The position numbers and the translations under genes were made by a program. A DNA stretch of 29,036 bases from Anaerolineales bacterium (GTDB taxonomy: Bacteria; Chloroflexota; Anaerolineae; Anaerolineales; E44-bin32), in the NCBI GenBank assembly GCA_011772595.1, contig WVZH01000420.1, forward strand, positions 29,907 through 58,942. The letters are read 5' to 3'. The notes below the pieces were generated by a model, which had not been told where the DNA came from, did not search any database, and saw only the letters and a list, made by a program, of their open reading frames with translations. This document shows positions 1 through 8,221 of the stretch, one piece after another (position 1 is the first letter of the stretch; each line of letters opens with the position of its first letter).

Positions 1-170
1 GCTAGGAGAGTCCCCCATTGCACCAGGACATTAAATATGAAAGCTGTCTTCGGATCTAACGACCAACCGAGAAGCCAAGGCACAAGAACTAGGTGACCGG
101 ATGACGAGATTGGGAGGAACTCTGTGACGCCCTGCACGAAGCCGAGCGCCATGGCTTGAAGGAGGTTCAT
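1..170 (-). CDS. uppP: Undecaprenyl-diphosphatase UppP (BacA), N-terminal part, cut by window edge
   Basis: The minus strand from 170 reads about 56 codons to the window edge without a stop. The peptide begins [14 protein letters not shown] and contains the family signature [12 protein letters not shown] near residues 17-28, then a hydrophobic stretch and a QWGTLLA segment. This is the classic start of UppP, a multi-pass membrane enzyme that dephosphorylates undecaprenyl diphosphate to recycle the carrier lipid of peptidoglycan synthesis. The Glu of TEFLP and the Ser/His of SSSGH are the known active-site region. The ATG lies 3 nt after the tgt stop codon (174), so it is probably co-transcribed and translationally coupled with tgt. 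It has no good ribosome binding site of its own. The rest of the gene, normally about 260-280 residues, lies outside the window. Confidence 0.9.
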   Translation of the reverse strand, partial: MNLLQAMALGFVQGVTEFLPISSSGHLVLVPWLLGWSLDPKTAFIFNVLVQWGTLL

Positions 171-173
171 TTG

Positions 174-1295
174 TTATATCTCCGGGGGGCGGTGTTTATG
201 GTAGTTTGCGCGGAACTCCTCCGCGAATTGCTGAAAGCTTCCTTCAAGCACGGCCTGACGTAAGTCGCCCACCAACGCGATGAGTGTGTGGACGTTATGG
301 ATGGAGAGCAATGTTGCGGCGAGCATCTCTCTTGCGACGATGAGATGCCGCAGGTAGGCACGACTGAACGTTTTGCAAGTGTAACACAAGCAGGTCTCGT
401 CGATTGGGCGAAGGTCGTCGCTAAACGGTGTGTTTCGCAGATTCAATCGACCCCGACGTGTCAGCGCAGCATGGTTGCGGGCCATGCGGGTCGGTAAGAC
501 ACAATCGAAGATGTCAATTCCGCGAGCGACCGTCTCCACGATGTCTTCGGGTGAACCCACTCCCATCAAGTAGCGTGGACGATCTTCTGGCAGAACTGCG
601 TTGACGGTCTCAACCATGGCGAGCATCTCTTCTTTGGTCTCGCCTACGGACAATCCGCCGATCGCAATCCCGGGAAAATCCAGTGCGGCAATGAAAGCTG
701 CCGATTGCTCCCTTAGATCAGGAAAGATCCCCCCTTGAACAATACCAAAGAGCGCTTGGTCAGAACGCGACTTTGATGCCAGGGAACGTTCGGCCCAGGC
801 ATGCGTCCTCGATAGCGCCTGGATATTGTAATCTCGATCGTAGGGTTCAGAGCACTCATCGAGCACCATAATAATGTCGGCACCCAGGTTCTCCTGGATG
901 GCGATCACTTTCTCTGGAGTGAAACGATGCGTGGATCCATCGAGGTGAGAACGAAAGGTGACGCCATCAGAATCGACTTCACGGCGTTCGGCTAAAGAAA
1001 AAACCTGAAAACCACCCGAATCTGTCAGTATCGATCCGGGCCAGGCCATGAACTCATGCAAACCGCCAAGGTTGGCGATCAGTTCGTCCCCTGGACGTAG
1101 ATAAAGGTGGTAGGTATTGGCTAACACGAGGCCAGCGCCCAACTCCTCAAGCTGTTGAGGTGTGAGTGCTTTAACTGTGGCTTGAGTGCCGACTGGTGCG
1201 AAAAGAGGTGTGTGTAACTCGCCACGGGTGGTCCTTAATACACCTGCACGTGCGTTTCCCTCCACACCTATCACCTTGAAACGCAGTGCACTCAT
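174..1295 (-). CDS. tgt: tRNA-guanine(34) transglycosylase (queuine tRNA-ribosyltransferase)
   Basis: A 373-residue protein starting MSALRFKV, the usual length for bacterial TGT. It exchanges guanine-34 in GUN anticodons for preQ1 in the queuosine pathway. Visible signatures are the nucleophile/substrate region DSGGFQVFSL, the GIVQGG base-recognition motif, GGLSVGE, the active-site IDIFDCVLPTR, and a C-terminal zinc site formed by the CLCYTCKTF cysteines and the histidine of SIHNVH. The reading frame stays open far upstream to 2033, but homology starts at the ATG at 1295, which overlaps the stop of the upstream transporter gene in an ATGA. The extension is therefore a shadow of that gene. uppP follows 3 nt downstream. 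No other queuosine gene (queA, queF) is in the window. Confidence 0.95.
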   Translation of the reverse strand: MSALRFKVIGVEGNARAGVLRTTRGELHTPLFAPVGTQATVKALTPQQLEELGAGLVLANTYHLYLRPGDELIANLGGLHEFMAWPGSILTDSGGFQVFSLAERREVDSDGVTFRSHLDGSTHRFTPEKVIAIQENLGADIIMVLDECSEPYDRDYNIQALSRTHAWAERSLASKSRSDQALFGIVQGGIFPDLREQSAAFIAALDFPGIAIGGLSVGETKEEMLAMVETVNAVLPEDRPRYLMGVGSPEDIVETVARGIDIFDCVLPTRMARNHAALTRRGRLNLRNTPFSDDLRPIDETCLCYTCKTFSRAYLRHLIVAREMLAATLLSIHNVHTLIALVGDLRQAVLEGSFQQFAEEFRANYHKHRPPEI

Positions 1296-3082
1296 ATGCC
1301 CCACACCCAGTGCAAACCCAAGGTGGCGATGAGCACAGTGATGATCGTGAGGGGGATCCCCAGCTTGAAGTAATCGCGGAAGGTGTAGCCACCTGGGCCC
1401 ATCATCAGCAGGTTTGCAGGGTGTCCGAGGGGGCTGATGAAGGCTAAAGAACAGCCGATGGCGACGCCCATGGCGAGAGCGCGGGGATCTATACCTGTGG
1501 GGCCGGCGGCTGCGATCGCGATGGGCGCCATCACTACGGCGGCTGTCTGACCGCTCAGGAAGAGACTCAATGCTGAAGCCGTCAGCATGAGGATAATGGC
1601 GGTTAGAAGAGGGGACAAGCCACCGATTTGGAATATTCGTTGTGCCAAGACGCTCGCCGCGCTCGTACTCTGTAAGGCGATACTTAGGGGCAGCATCCCC
1701 GCGATTAGGAAGATTGCCCTCCACTCCACTGCACGATACGCTTGGTCCATGGAGAGACATCGAGTAAGGACCATGAGTGCAGCCCCGAGCAAAGTGGCGA
1801 CGGCAATGGGCAACACTTGGGTTGCTGCCAGACCCAGGCTGAAGATCATGATGCCTCCTGCCAGTAAAGCACGTGGACCTGGTCGTGCCTCGAGCTCTTC
1901 TTCGAGGATCAAGAAGTTGGGGTCCATGCGTAGCAATCTCACCTGAGAGCGAGGTCCTTGGAGCAGCATAGCGTCGCCGAAGCGTAGGGGGATATCGGCA
2001 AACTCGTGTTGAATCACCAATCCCTCGCGCCACAGTGCAATGACCTGGAGACCATATCGTTCACGAAAGTGGATCTGTCGTAACGTTAGTCCCTCAAGTT
2101 CTGAGCGGGGGGCAAGTGTCGCTTCGACGAGCGGTACATCCATCGAGGCCAGACCGCTCACCAAGTCGGAGTCGAATGTGAGCTCCATCCCATAGGTCTG
2201 GAGTTGATCGTGTGTGGGGATGCCGTCCAACAGAAGAATGTCGCCATATTGCACTTCGTCGTCTGGTTTTGGTGCCAGCATGAGTCGATTTTCACGTAAA
2301 ATGCCAAGCACCATGAGACCCAAATCCTGGCTCCATCCCCCTTCTTTCAGGGTCTGGCCGCCCATAATGGAATCGTTCTTGACCAATACTTCCGAAGTGC
2401 CTTCTCGGAGGTGATAAATCTGAGCCAACTCACCATGCAGGAGAGTCATTCTGGCGATCTCACCGGCCACATCTCGTGCCGGAAGGAGCATAGGAGCCAG
2501 CCAGAGCATGAGCAAAGTGCCGCCGATGACAAGCGGTAGCCCGATGGGCATGAATTCGAACAAGCCGAAAGGTGCCAGTTCCGCCTGGCTCAGCGTGCTA
2601 CTGACGATGATATTCGCCGTTGTAAGCAGCGTGGTCGTTCCACCAAGAAGGGCGCCGAAGCCAAGCGGCATCAAAAGTCGCGAAGGGCGAAAATTCAACT
2701 CGCGGGCGATGCCCATCGTTATGGGCAGCAAAACCGCTGCGGCGGCGATTGTGTTCATGAATGCGGCTAGAAAGGCGCTTGTGAGCGCCAGCACGGCGAC
2801 CAAGCGGCGCTCGGTTTCACCTGCTAAGCGGAGCAGTTGACGTCCGACCCATCCGGTAATCCCGGTCCGCTCAAGACCGTTTGTGAGGATGAATATGGAA
2901 AGGATGGTGATCACTGCGGACTGGCTGAAACCCGAAAGCGCCTCCTCAGTAGAGATCACCCCCATCAACCGTAAGCTGAGTGCGACCAAGAGCGCCGTGA
3001 GATCAGGGCGGACTCGCTCGGTGATCAATAGAATGGCGGCGATGGCAATCACTGCCAGCGTGATCCAGCCCGAAGGTGTCAT
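1292..3082 (-). CDS. SLC13/DASS-family (divalent anion:Na+ symporter-like) permease with two RCK_C domains
   Basis: A 596-residue membrane protein. The N-terminal part (about 1-195) has several hydrophobic helices including FMNTIAAAAVLLPITMG, which resembles the first 'SNT'-type substrate loop of the DASS family. A central soluble region (about 205-385) holds two TrkA-C/RCK_C-like repeats, around NDSIMGGQTLKEGG...GDILLLDG and RSELEGLTLRQIHF...GDAMLLQGP. The C-terminal part (about 400-596) again has helices, with the second motif LFLSGQTAAVVMAPIAI. This order (TM, RCK_C pair, TM) is typical of bacterial SLC13 permeases often annotated as sulfate or citrate transporters; the substrate cannot be read from sequence. 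The gene is first in an operon with tgt (4-bp overlap). Its start codon lies 8 nt after a perfect TATAAT, with no Shine-Dalgarno. Confidence 0.88.
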   Translation of the reverse strand: MTPSGWITLAVIAIAAILLITERVRPDLTALLVALSLRLMGVISTEEALSGFSQSAVITILSIFILTNGLERTGITGWVGRQLLRLAGETERRLVAVLALTSAFLAAFMNTIAAAAVLLPITMGIARELNFRPSRLLMPLGFGALLGGTTTLLTTANIIVSSTLSQAELAPFGLFEFMPIGLPLVIGGTLLMLWLAPMLLPARDVAGEIARMTLLHGELAQIYHLREGTSEVLVKNDSIMGGQTLKEGGWSQDLGLMVLGILRENRLMLAPKPDDEVQYGDILLLDGIPTHDQLQTYGMELTFDSDLVSGLASMDVPLVEATLAPRSELEGLTLRQIHFRERYGLQVIALWREGLVIQHEFADIPLRFGDAMLLQGPRSQVRLLRMDPNFLILEEELEARPGPRALLAGGIMIFSLGLAATQVLPIAVATLLGAALMVLTRCLSMDQAYRAVEWRAIFLIAGMLPLSIALQSTSAASVLAQRIFQIGGLSPLLTAIILMLTASALSLFLSGQTAAVVMAPIAIAAAGPTGIDPRALAMGVAIGCSLAFISPLGHPANLLMMGPGGYTFRDYFKLGIPLTIITVLIATLGLHWVWGI

Positions 3083-3096
3083 AGCACCGCATTATA
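3083..3096 (-). promoter_or_regulatory. -10 box of the SLC13-tgt-uppP operon, probably leaderless
   Basis: On the minus strand a perfect TATAAT (3096 to 3091) is followed by 8 nt (GCGGTGCT) and then the ATG at 3082. No purine-rich ribosome binding site fits in that space. At 17-18 bp upstream only a weak -35 (TATCAT or GTATCA) is present. The expected transcription start falls at or next to the ATG. Confidence 0.6.
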
Positions 3097-3105
3097 CACT
3101 TGGAG

Positions 3106-3134
3106 TTGTCATCATGATACGGTCGTTCTATACT
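3106..3134 (+). promoter_or_regulatory. Sigma-70-type promoter of alr, probably leaderless
   Basis: TTGTCA (3106-3111), a 17-bp spacer, then TATACT (3129-3134). Only 7 nt separate the -10 from the alr ATG at 3142, so the predicted transcription start coincides with the start codon and no ribosome binding site is possible. The -35 lies about 10 bp from the -10 of the divergent transporter promoter, so RNA polymerase probably cannot occupy both promoters at once. Confidence 0.65.
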
Positions 3135-3141
3135 TCGGCTC

Positions 3142-4254
3142 ATGGAATCGAGACGTCACTATCTAACGTGGGTTGAAATTGATCGTGGTGCGATCGAGAA
3201 CAACGTGCGTTATTTCGTGAAGAAGACGACGGCAAAAGTGATGGCCGTCGTGAAGGCCAATGGATACGGACATGATGCAGTTCAAACAGCGAAAGCTGCA
3301 TTGAATGCAGGGGCCACATGGTGTGCTGTTGCCCGTGTTGACGAAGCACTAGAGCTTCGTCAACACGGGCTGACGTGCCCGATCTTGTTATTGGGTCTGG
3401 CACCCAGTGCGCGCATCTCGGAAATGCTCACAGCTCAAATCTCCATGGCGGTGTGGCAACAGGAACACATAACTGCGATTGCAGATGTCGCCTCGAGGGA
3501 AGGGGAACAGGCAAGGCTGCACCTGAAGGTTGATACGGGTATGGGAAGGTTGGGGGTGCAACCAGAGCAGGTTCCAACATACGCTCGATACATAGTGGAC
3601 AACCCTGACGTAATCTTTGAGGGATTGTTTACACATTACGCTCGTGCGGACGAGCGAGATCCGGCACCGTCCGATGAACAAGATATCCGCTTCCTACAGG
3701 CATTGAGCGGTCTCGACGAGATTGGTTTGCGACCTGCGCTTGTTCATGCAGCAAACTCCGCCGCGGCGCTTAGGCGCGCGCAAAGTGAATTCGACTTAGT
3801 GCGTGTGGGAATATCGATATATGGATTGCACCCCTCGAAAGATGCCCCTCTCCCTGTGGATTTTCGTGCTGCACTTTCTTGGAAGACCCAGTTAAGTCAG
3901 ATCAAGGTGCTTTCACCTGGGCATGGTGTAAGCTATGGACACATGTACGTCACATCGGGTCACGAACGTATCGGAACGTTGCCGATTGGATATGCGGATG
4001 GATTCCGGCGTATAGAAGGCAATCAGGTCCTTGTTGCCGGTCAGCGCGCGCCGGTAGTGGGACGGGTTTGCATGGATCAATGTATGGTGCAGCTTGATGC
4101 CATCCCTGATGTCAAAGCTGGTGACGAAGTGGTCTTAATCGGTCAGCAGGGTGAAGAGAGAATAAGTGCCGAAGAGGTAGCCGAGCGATGGGGGACGATT
4201 AATTACGAAGTCACGTGTGGAATCGGAGCACGTGTTCCACGGGTGTTTAGCTGA
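3142..4254 (+). CDS. alr: Alanine racemase (PLP-dependent)
   Basis: A 370-residue fold-type III PLP enzyme converting L-Ala to D-Ala for peptidoglycan. The PLP lysine is K38 in VVKANGYGHD. The second catalytic base is Y265 in HGVSYGHMY. Other family landmarks are KVDTGMGRLG, the GLFTHYARAD segment, HAANSAA, VRVGISIYGL, the IGYADGFRR loop, and GRVCMDQCMV. Length is normal. The start is the ATG at 3142, directly after a promoter -10 box. Codons 64 to 76 contain a perfect 17-bp inverted repeat (3331-3370). Downstream come two palindromes and then the convergent liv operon. Together with uppP at the left edge, it places cell-wall precursor genes in this neighbourhood. Confidence 0.96.
   Translation: MESRRHYLTWVEIDRGAIENNVRYFVKKTTAKVMAVVKANGYGHDAVQTAKAALNAGATWCAVARVDEALELRQHGLTCPILLLGLAPSARISEMLTAQISMAVWQQEHITAIADVASREGEQARLHLKVDTGMGRLGVQPEQVPTYARYIVDNPDVIFEGLFTHYARADERDPAPSDEQDIRFLQALSGLDEIGLRPALVHAANSAAALRRAQSEFDLVRVGISIYGLHPSKDAPLPVDFRAALSWKTQLSQIKVLSPGHGVSYGHMYVTSGHERIGTLPIGYADGFRRIEGNQVLVAGQRAPVVGRVCMDQCMVQLDAIPDVKAGDEVVLIGQQGEERISAEEVAERWGTINYEVTCGIGARVPRVFS
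3331..3370. repeat. Perfect 17-bp inverted repeat inside alr
   Basis: Left arm GCCCGTGTTGACGAAGC (3331-3347), 6-nt loop ACTAGA, right arm 3354-3370 is its exact reverse complement. It encodes ARVDEALELRQHG, which is ordinary for this part of alanine racemases, so the hairpin rides on coding sequence. An RNA stem this strong inside an ORF is uncommon. Confidence 0.9.
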
Positions 4255-4281
4255 ACTGAAACCTAGCAAAGCCCATGTAAG

Positions 4282-4343
4282 GGCGAAGCATCTGCCAGTC
4301 ATTCATCTACAAGATGATCTTCAAATGATGCAGATGCTTCGCC
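4282..4343. repeat. 14-bp inverted repeat between alr and livF
   Basis: GGCGAAGCATCTGC (4282-4295) is the exact reverse complement of 4330-4343, separated by 34 nt containing imperfect complementarity (TCATT and AATGA). It sits between convergent genes. There is no T-run, so it looks more like a small interspersed palindromic repeat than a classical terminator, though it could still end transcription. Confidence 0.7.
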
Positions 4344-4368
4344 TCTACTGCCCTACAACGAGTAAGTC

Positions 4369-4391
4369 GGGGCGACCCGCCGGGTCGCCCC
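4369..4391. terminator. GC-rich hairpin between convergent alr and liv operon, possible bidirectional terminator
   Basis: GGGGCGACCC (4369-4378), loop GCC, GGGTCGCCCC (4382-4391): a perfect 10-bp, nearly all-GC stem. It lies 26 bp beyond the livF stop and about 115 bp after the alr stop. No U-tract follows on either strand, so it may equally be a genome-wide palindromic repeat. Confidence 0.45.
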
Positions 4392-4417
4392 TATAGGCTA
4401 TTGTGACTTCTCGTAGT

Positions 4418-5131
4418 TTAGCCTCCGAGGTACGCTCGCTTCACGTCCGGATTGACGAGCAGATCCTGAGAGGATCCTGCGAGCACGAGATTCCCGTTTT
4501 CGAGCACGTACCCCCTTTGTGCGAACTGAAGAGCCATGCGAGCGTTTTGCTCCACGAGAAGGATGGTAGTTCCCTCGTCGTTGATGTCTTTCAGTGCAGA
4601 GAACACGCTCTGCATGAGGAGAGGGGCGAGCCCCATCGAAGGTTCATCCAGTAGCATCATTTTTCTGGCGCTCATGAGTGCACGGCCTACAGCGAGCATT
4701 TGTTGTTCTCCACCGCTTAGCGTGCCTGCTTTCTGTTCGATTCGTTCTTTTAGGCGTGGAAAGATGGTGAACACTCGCTCAAGATCATCCTCAATCTCAG
4801 AGCCGTTCTTCCGGGCAAAAGTAGCCAACTTCAAATTCTCCATGACCGTGAGATTATCGAAGAGCCGTCTACCTTCGGGGACGTGGGAGATGCCAAGTTC
4901 GCTAACCACTTTATCTGCAGGATAGTCCTTAAGATCTCTATCCTGGAAGGTGATCGTCGATCCGGGTTCTGTCGGGATGAGACGAGAGATGGCGCGCAAG
5001 GTGGTGCTCTTGCCTGCGCCGTTTGCGCCGATGATGCAGACGATCTCCCCCTCATCGACCTCGAAGTCAATGCCGTGTAAGGCTTTAATCTGATCGTATG
5101 AAACCCGCAGGTTTTTCACTGAGAGGAGCAT
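4418..5131 (-). CDS. livF: Branched-chain amino-acid ABC transporter ATP-binding protein LivF
   Basis: A 237-residue ABC ATPase. Walker A is GANGAGKST (about residues 34-42), the ABC signature is LSGGEQQMLAVGRALM, Walker B is MMLLDEPSMGLAP, and the switch region is LLVEQNARMAL, where Gln stands at the H-loop position as in most LivF proteins. The C-terminus VKRAYLGG is a LivF hallmark. It powers import together with LivG. The gene is last in the liv operon; its ATG shares one base with the livG stop (TAATG), giving translational coupling, with an AAGGAGG sequence 10 nt upstream. Exact substrates of the importer (Leu/Ile/Val or other amino acids or amides) cannot be told from the ATPase. Confidence 0.95.
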   Translation of the reverse strand: MLLSVKNLRVSYDQIKALHGIDFEVDEGEIVCIIGANGAGKSTTLRAISRLIPTEPGSTITFQDRDLKDYPADKVVSELGISHVPEGRRLFDNLTVMENLKLATFARKNGSEIEDDLERVFTIFPRLKERIEQKAGTLSGGEQQMLAVGRALMSARKMMLLDEPSMGLAPLLMQSVFSALKDINDEGTTILLVEQNARMALQFAQRGYVLENGNLVLAGSSQDLLVNPDVKRAYLGG

Positions 5132-5901
5132 TAGATCTCCACCTCCTTGCCCAGATAGGCATCGATAACCTTCGGATTGGATCGTACCTCGTCCGGAGTT
5201 CCCTCGGCGATGACCTCACCAAAGTCGAGCGTTTGAATGATTTGACAGAGATCCATGACCACCTTCATTCTGTGTTCGATGAGGAAGATGGTCAGATCTA
5301 GTTCCATATGAATCTGTCGGATAATTTCCATCATTTGTACCAACTCTTCGGGATTCATACCGGCAGTGGGCTCATCCAAAAAAAGTATTTTCGGTTTCAT
5401 CGCCAACGCCCTGGCCAGTTCCACCCTGCGTTGCGACCCGTAGGGCAGATTGGTCACAAGCTGATCCGCCAAGTGGCGGATGCCTACCAGCTCGAGCAGC
5501 TCGTTAGCCAAGGCTTCAATTTCAGCCTCCTCCTTCTGACGCTTTGAGGTTCCAAAGAAGGCTCCAGTCAAGCCGTAGCTGATTTTTGAGTATTGAGACA
5601 TCTTCACGTGCTCGAGTACCGTCATGTGACGCCACAGTCGCAAGTTCTGGAAGGTCCTTCCCAAGCCCCTGGAAGCGATCTCGTAGGGCGGCAAGCCCTT
5701 GATCGATTGGCCGTCTAGATGGATTTCTCCTTCATTCGGCGTATAGATACCGATGATCAGGTTAAAGATCGTGGTTTTGCCAGCGCCGTTAGGGCCGATC
5801 AATCCGCGTATCTGACCAGGCTCGATCGTGAGATTGTAGTCGTGGACTGCACGCAACCCGCCGAAGAAGTGAGTCATATTGCGGATATCAAGGAGTGCCA
5901 T
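5131..5901 (-). CDS. livG: Branched-chain amino-acid ABC transporter ATP-binding protein LivG
   Basis: A 256-residue ABC ATPase with Walker A GPNGAGKTT, Q-loop region GLGRTFQNLRL, the degenerate signature LPYGSQRRVELARALA, Walker B ILFLDEPTAGMN and H-loop LIEHRMKVV. These features, in particular the FQNLRLW segment and the YGxQRRxE signature, are specific to LivG. The start at 5901 lies inside the end of livM (14-bp overlap), with AAAGGAG 7 nt before the ATG. livF follows with a one-base overlap. It forms the heterodimeric ATPase with LivF at the cytoplasmic face. Confidence 0.95.
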   Translation of the reverse strand: MALLDIRNMTHFFGGLRAVHDYNLTIEPGQIRGLIGPNGAGKTTIFNLIIGIYTPNEGEIHLDGQSIKGLPPYEIASRGLGRTFQNLRLWRHMTVLEHVKMSQYSKISYGLTGAFFGTSKRQKEEAEIEALANELLELVGIRHLADQLVTNLPYGSQRRVELARALAMKPKILFLDEPTAGMNPEELVQMMEIIRQIHMELDLTIFLIEHRMKVVMDLCQIIQTLDFGEVIAEGTPDEVRSNPKVIDAYLGKEVEI

Positions 5902-7219
5902 GGTCCACTCCTTTCTCTGGGGGTGATTTGGGCCTGAGGAGCGATGTTGGATCGAGTTCGGTGAATGCGATCAATCCCGTTGGGCGGAAGATCATGACCA
6001 AGATCAGTAAGACCGGGATGATGATCCATTTCATGATCTCGAGCGGCCGCAGTGCCTCATTGAGCAAGTTGAAGCCGACGGCTCCGACGACAGATCCCGC
6101 GACCGAGTTCAATCCGCCCAGATACACCATCCCCAGTACTTCGGCCAACTTGCGGATGCCGAAAGTCCCAGGATTGATGTAGCGGATGACGTGAGCGAAA
6201 AGTCCACCGGCTATCCCAGCCCAGAAGGCTGCGAATAGGAAGGCGATCATTTTCGTTCGCCGTGTGTTTACCGTCATAGCACCTGCTGCCAGTTCACTGT
6301 CGCGCACGGCGTTGAGTGCTTTGCCGAGGGTAGATCGAACGAAATTATTGATAATCCAAATCGAAAGCATGCTCCAAACGAAGATCGTAGGAAGATTGGC
6401 ATAATCTGGCTGGTTGCTGAGACCGCGTGGTCCGCCGACGACCTCGAGATTGTTGAACATGCTCAAGACAATGAACATGAAAGCCAGGGAGATGATGGCC
6501 AGGTAATCTCCACGAGTTCGGAAAGAGGGGATCGCGACGGCTAAGGCGCCGATGGCGGCCACGATGCCGCCGAGTATCAAAGCGACAGGGAATAAGAAGG
6601 GTCCGATCTCCGGTGGGAGCAGCGGAGGCCCGAAGCGATTTTCCTGAACGAAGAGCACGACGGTGAAGACAGAGGCCGTGTACGCACCAAGCGCCATGAA
6701 ACCTGGGTGGGAGCAGGAAAATTCTCCCATGTACCCGTTCACCACATTCAGACTGAGCGTGATGATGATGGCGATCAGGGTTAGTTTCACGACGAGAAGA
6801 CGGTAATCGCTGATCCCAGACCAGAGGTGGATGTTAGCGTATAACAGCAGGATGTGGACGATAGCCGAGAGCACAATGGAGGCATTGAAAAGCCTACGGG
6901 CGATACCATTGGTAATTTTCGATGTGAAGCGGGTTATAAGGCCGATAGGTAAAAGGTAGATCAAGAGCACATAGAGGAAGGCACTAGGGATAAACTCCGG
7001 TTGTTTGAGGATGAAAACCATGCCGAAGAGGGCTGGAATCTTAGACATCCCCAGGTTACGTGCAAGCCAGGTCCCGATGAGTTGCTCGAGTAGCACGGCG
7101 ACCAACGCTCCTGCCAACCAACCCAGGATTGGGACTTGCTGGTACGGTTTCCAAAACTTACTCAAGGTTCTTTGGATTCGTTCACGATTGTTTTGCATTG
7201 TTTCCACGATGAGTCCCAT
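5888..7219 (-). CDS. livM: Branched-chain amino-acid ABC transporter permease LivM
   Basis: A 443-residue integral membrane protein. The conserved LivM core begins around residue 155 with LSLNVVNGYMGEFSCSHPGFMALGAY and continues through FRTRGDYLAIISLAF, GGPRGL, SELAAGAMTVNTRRTK (the cytoplasmic coupling loop) and YLGGLNSVAGSVVGA. The first 150 residues are an N-terminal extension with about three further hydrophobic segments, comparable in size to the long LivM of Escherichia coli. The ATG at 7219 has GAGG 8 nt upstream; an alternative ATG seven codons later is less well placed. The gene lies 43 bp after livH and overlaps livG by 14 bp. Confidence 0.93.
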   Translation of the reverse strand: MGLIVETMQNNRERIQRTLSKFWKPYQQVPILGWLAGALVAVLLEQLIGTWLARNLGMSKIPALFGMVFILKQPEFIPSAFLYVLLIYLLPIGLITRFTSKITNGIARRLFNASIVLSAIVHILLLYANIHLWSGISDYRLLVVKLTLIAIIITLSLNVVNGYMGEFSCSHPGFMALGAYTASVFTVVLFVQENRFGPPLLPPEIGPFLFPVALILGGIVAAIGALAVAIPSFRTRGDYLAIISLAFMFIVLSMFNNLEVVGGPRGLSNQPDYANLPTIFVWSMLSIWIINNFVRSTLGKALNAVRDSELAAGAMTVNTRRTKMIAFLFAAFWAGIAGGLFAHVIRYINPGTFGIRKLAEVLGMVYLGGLNSVAGSVVGAVGFNLLNEALRPLEIMKWIIIPVLLILVMIFRPTGLIAFTELDPTSLLRPKSPPEKGVDHGTP

Positions 7220-7262
7220 TACGTTTCCTCAAGAGATTCGTTGATACGTTCCAGGAATGGGT

Positions 7263-8198
7263 TCACAGACGCATGCGTGCACTGTACGGTTCACCGAAAA
7301 AACCGTGGGGACGGAAGGTTAGAATAATCAGTATGATCGAGAAGGCAATCAAGTCTCGCATCGTAGAGGGGAAGATGGCGGCAACGAAGATCTCGATGAA
7401 ACCGAGAAGGAAGCCTGCGAGTCCGGCTCCCAGGATCGACCCTCGACCGCCGAGAATTGCGGCCACGAAAGCTTTCCAACCGAAAAGAATCCCCATATAG
7501 GGGTCCAACACAGGATAGGCGACGCCGTATAAAATCCCCGCCGCAGCGGCAAGTGCGGAGCCCAAGCCGAAAGTTAGGAGGGCGATCTGGTTTATTGAGA
7601 CGCCCATTAGAGGAACAACGACGAAGTCAAACGCCATGGCGCGCATGGCCATGCCCCATTTCGTCCGCCTGATAAACTGGTGCAATGCGAGTGTGAGCAG
7701 TATAGAAACCAATACGATTACGATCTTCTTATTGGTTACACTGACGCCAGCAAATTGGAAGGTTGCCGTTTCAATCAAGGCGGGAAAGCTCAGGCGCGTG
7801 GCACCTAAAAGGCGAAGATTACCTGTCTCAAGGATGATGCCGATCATGAGACCGGTGATAGCGGCAGATGCGCGCGGGGCGTTTCTTAATGGCCGGTAAC
7901 CGATCCGCTCGACGAGCATTCCAACTAGGGAGTTGAGAAACATCGAGACAATCAGGGTTAGTACCAGGACTAGACCCAGCATGACGCCGTCAGGCAGGAC
8001 AATGATCCCTGTCGAAGCGAGCGATAGTAAGGTGGTCGAGACGCCGAAGCCGATGTATGCACCGACCATGAATACATCGCCGTGGGCAAAGTTGAACAGC
8101 ATTAGCACGCCGTAAACCATGGAGTAACCAAGCGCGATGAGTGCATAAAAGCTACCGAGTTGCAAGGCGTTGATCAACTGCTGTAGGAAGAATTCCAT
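7263..8198 (-). CDS. livH: Branched-chain amino-acid ABC transporter permease LivH
   Basis: A 311-residue permease, usual length. It begins MEFFLQQLINALQLGSFYAL and contains the LivH hallmarks YSMVYGVLMLFNFAHGDVFM, YRPLRNAPRASAAITGL, KWGMAMRAMAFD and a GWKAFVAAILGGRGSILGA motif. About eight hydrophobic helices are visible. It pairs with LivM to form the membrane channel. A ribosome binding site (GAGGAAAGG) precedes the ATG. A strong hairpin at 8222-8257 separates it from livK. Confidence 0.94.
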   Translation of the reverse strand: MEFFLQQLINALQLGSFYALIALGYSMVYGVLMLFNFAHGDVFMVGAYIGFGVSTTLLSLASTGIIVLPDGVMLGLVLVLTLIVSMFLNSLVGMLVERIGYRPLRNAPRASAAITGLMIGIILETGNLRLLGATRLSFPALIETATFQFAGVSVTNKKIVIVLVSILLTLALHQFIRRTKWGMAMRAMAFDFVVVPLMGVSINQIALLTFGLGSALAAAAGILYGVAYPVLDPYMGILFGWKAFVAAILGGRGSILGAGLAGFLLGFIEIFVAAIFPSTMRDLIAFSIILIILTFRPHGFFGEPYSARMRL

Positions 8199-8221
8199 GG
8201 ATGCCTTTCCTCATTGTCGCG

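Noticed and set aside
1296..2033. Long upstream extension of the tgt reading frame
   Set aside because: It runs through the transporter gene in another frame, has no family similarity, and the transporter reading (helices plus RCK_C domains) is clearly real.
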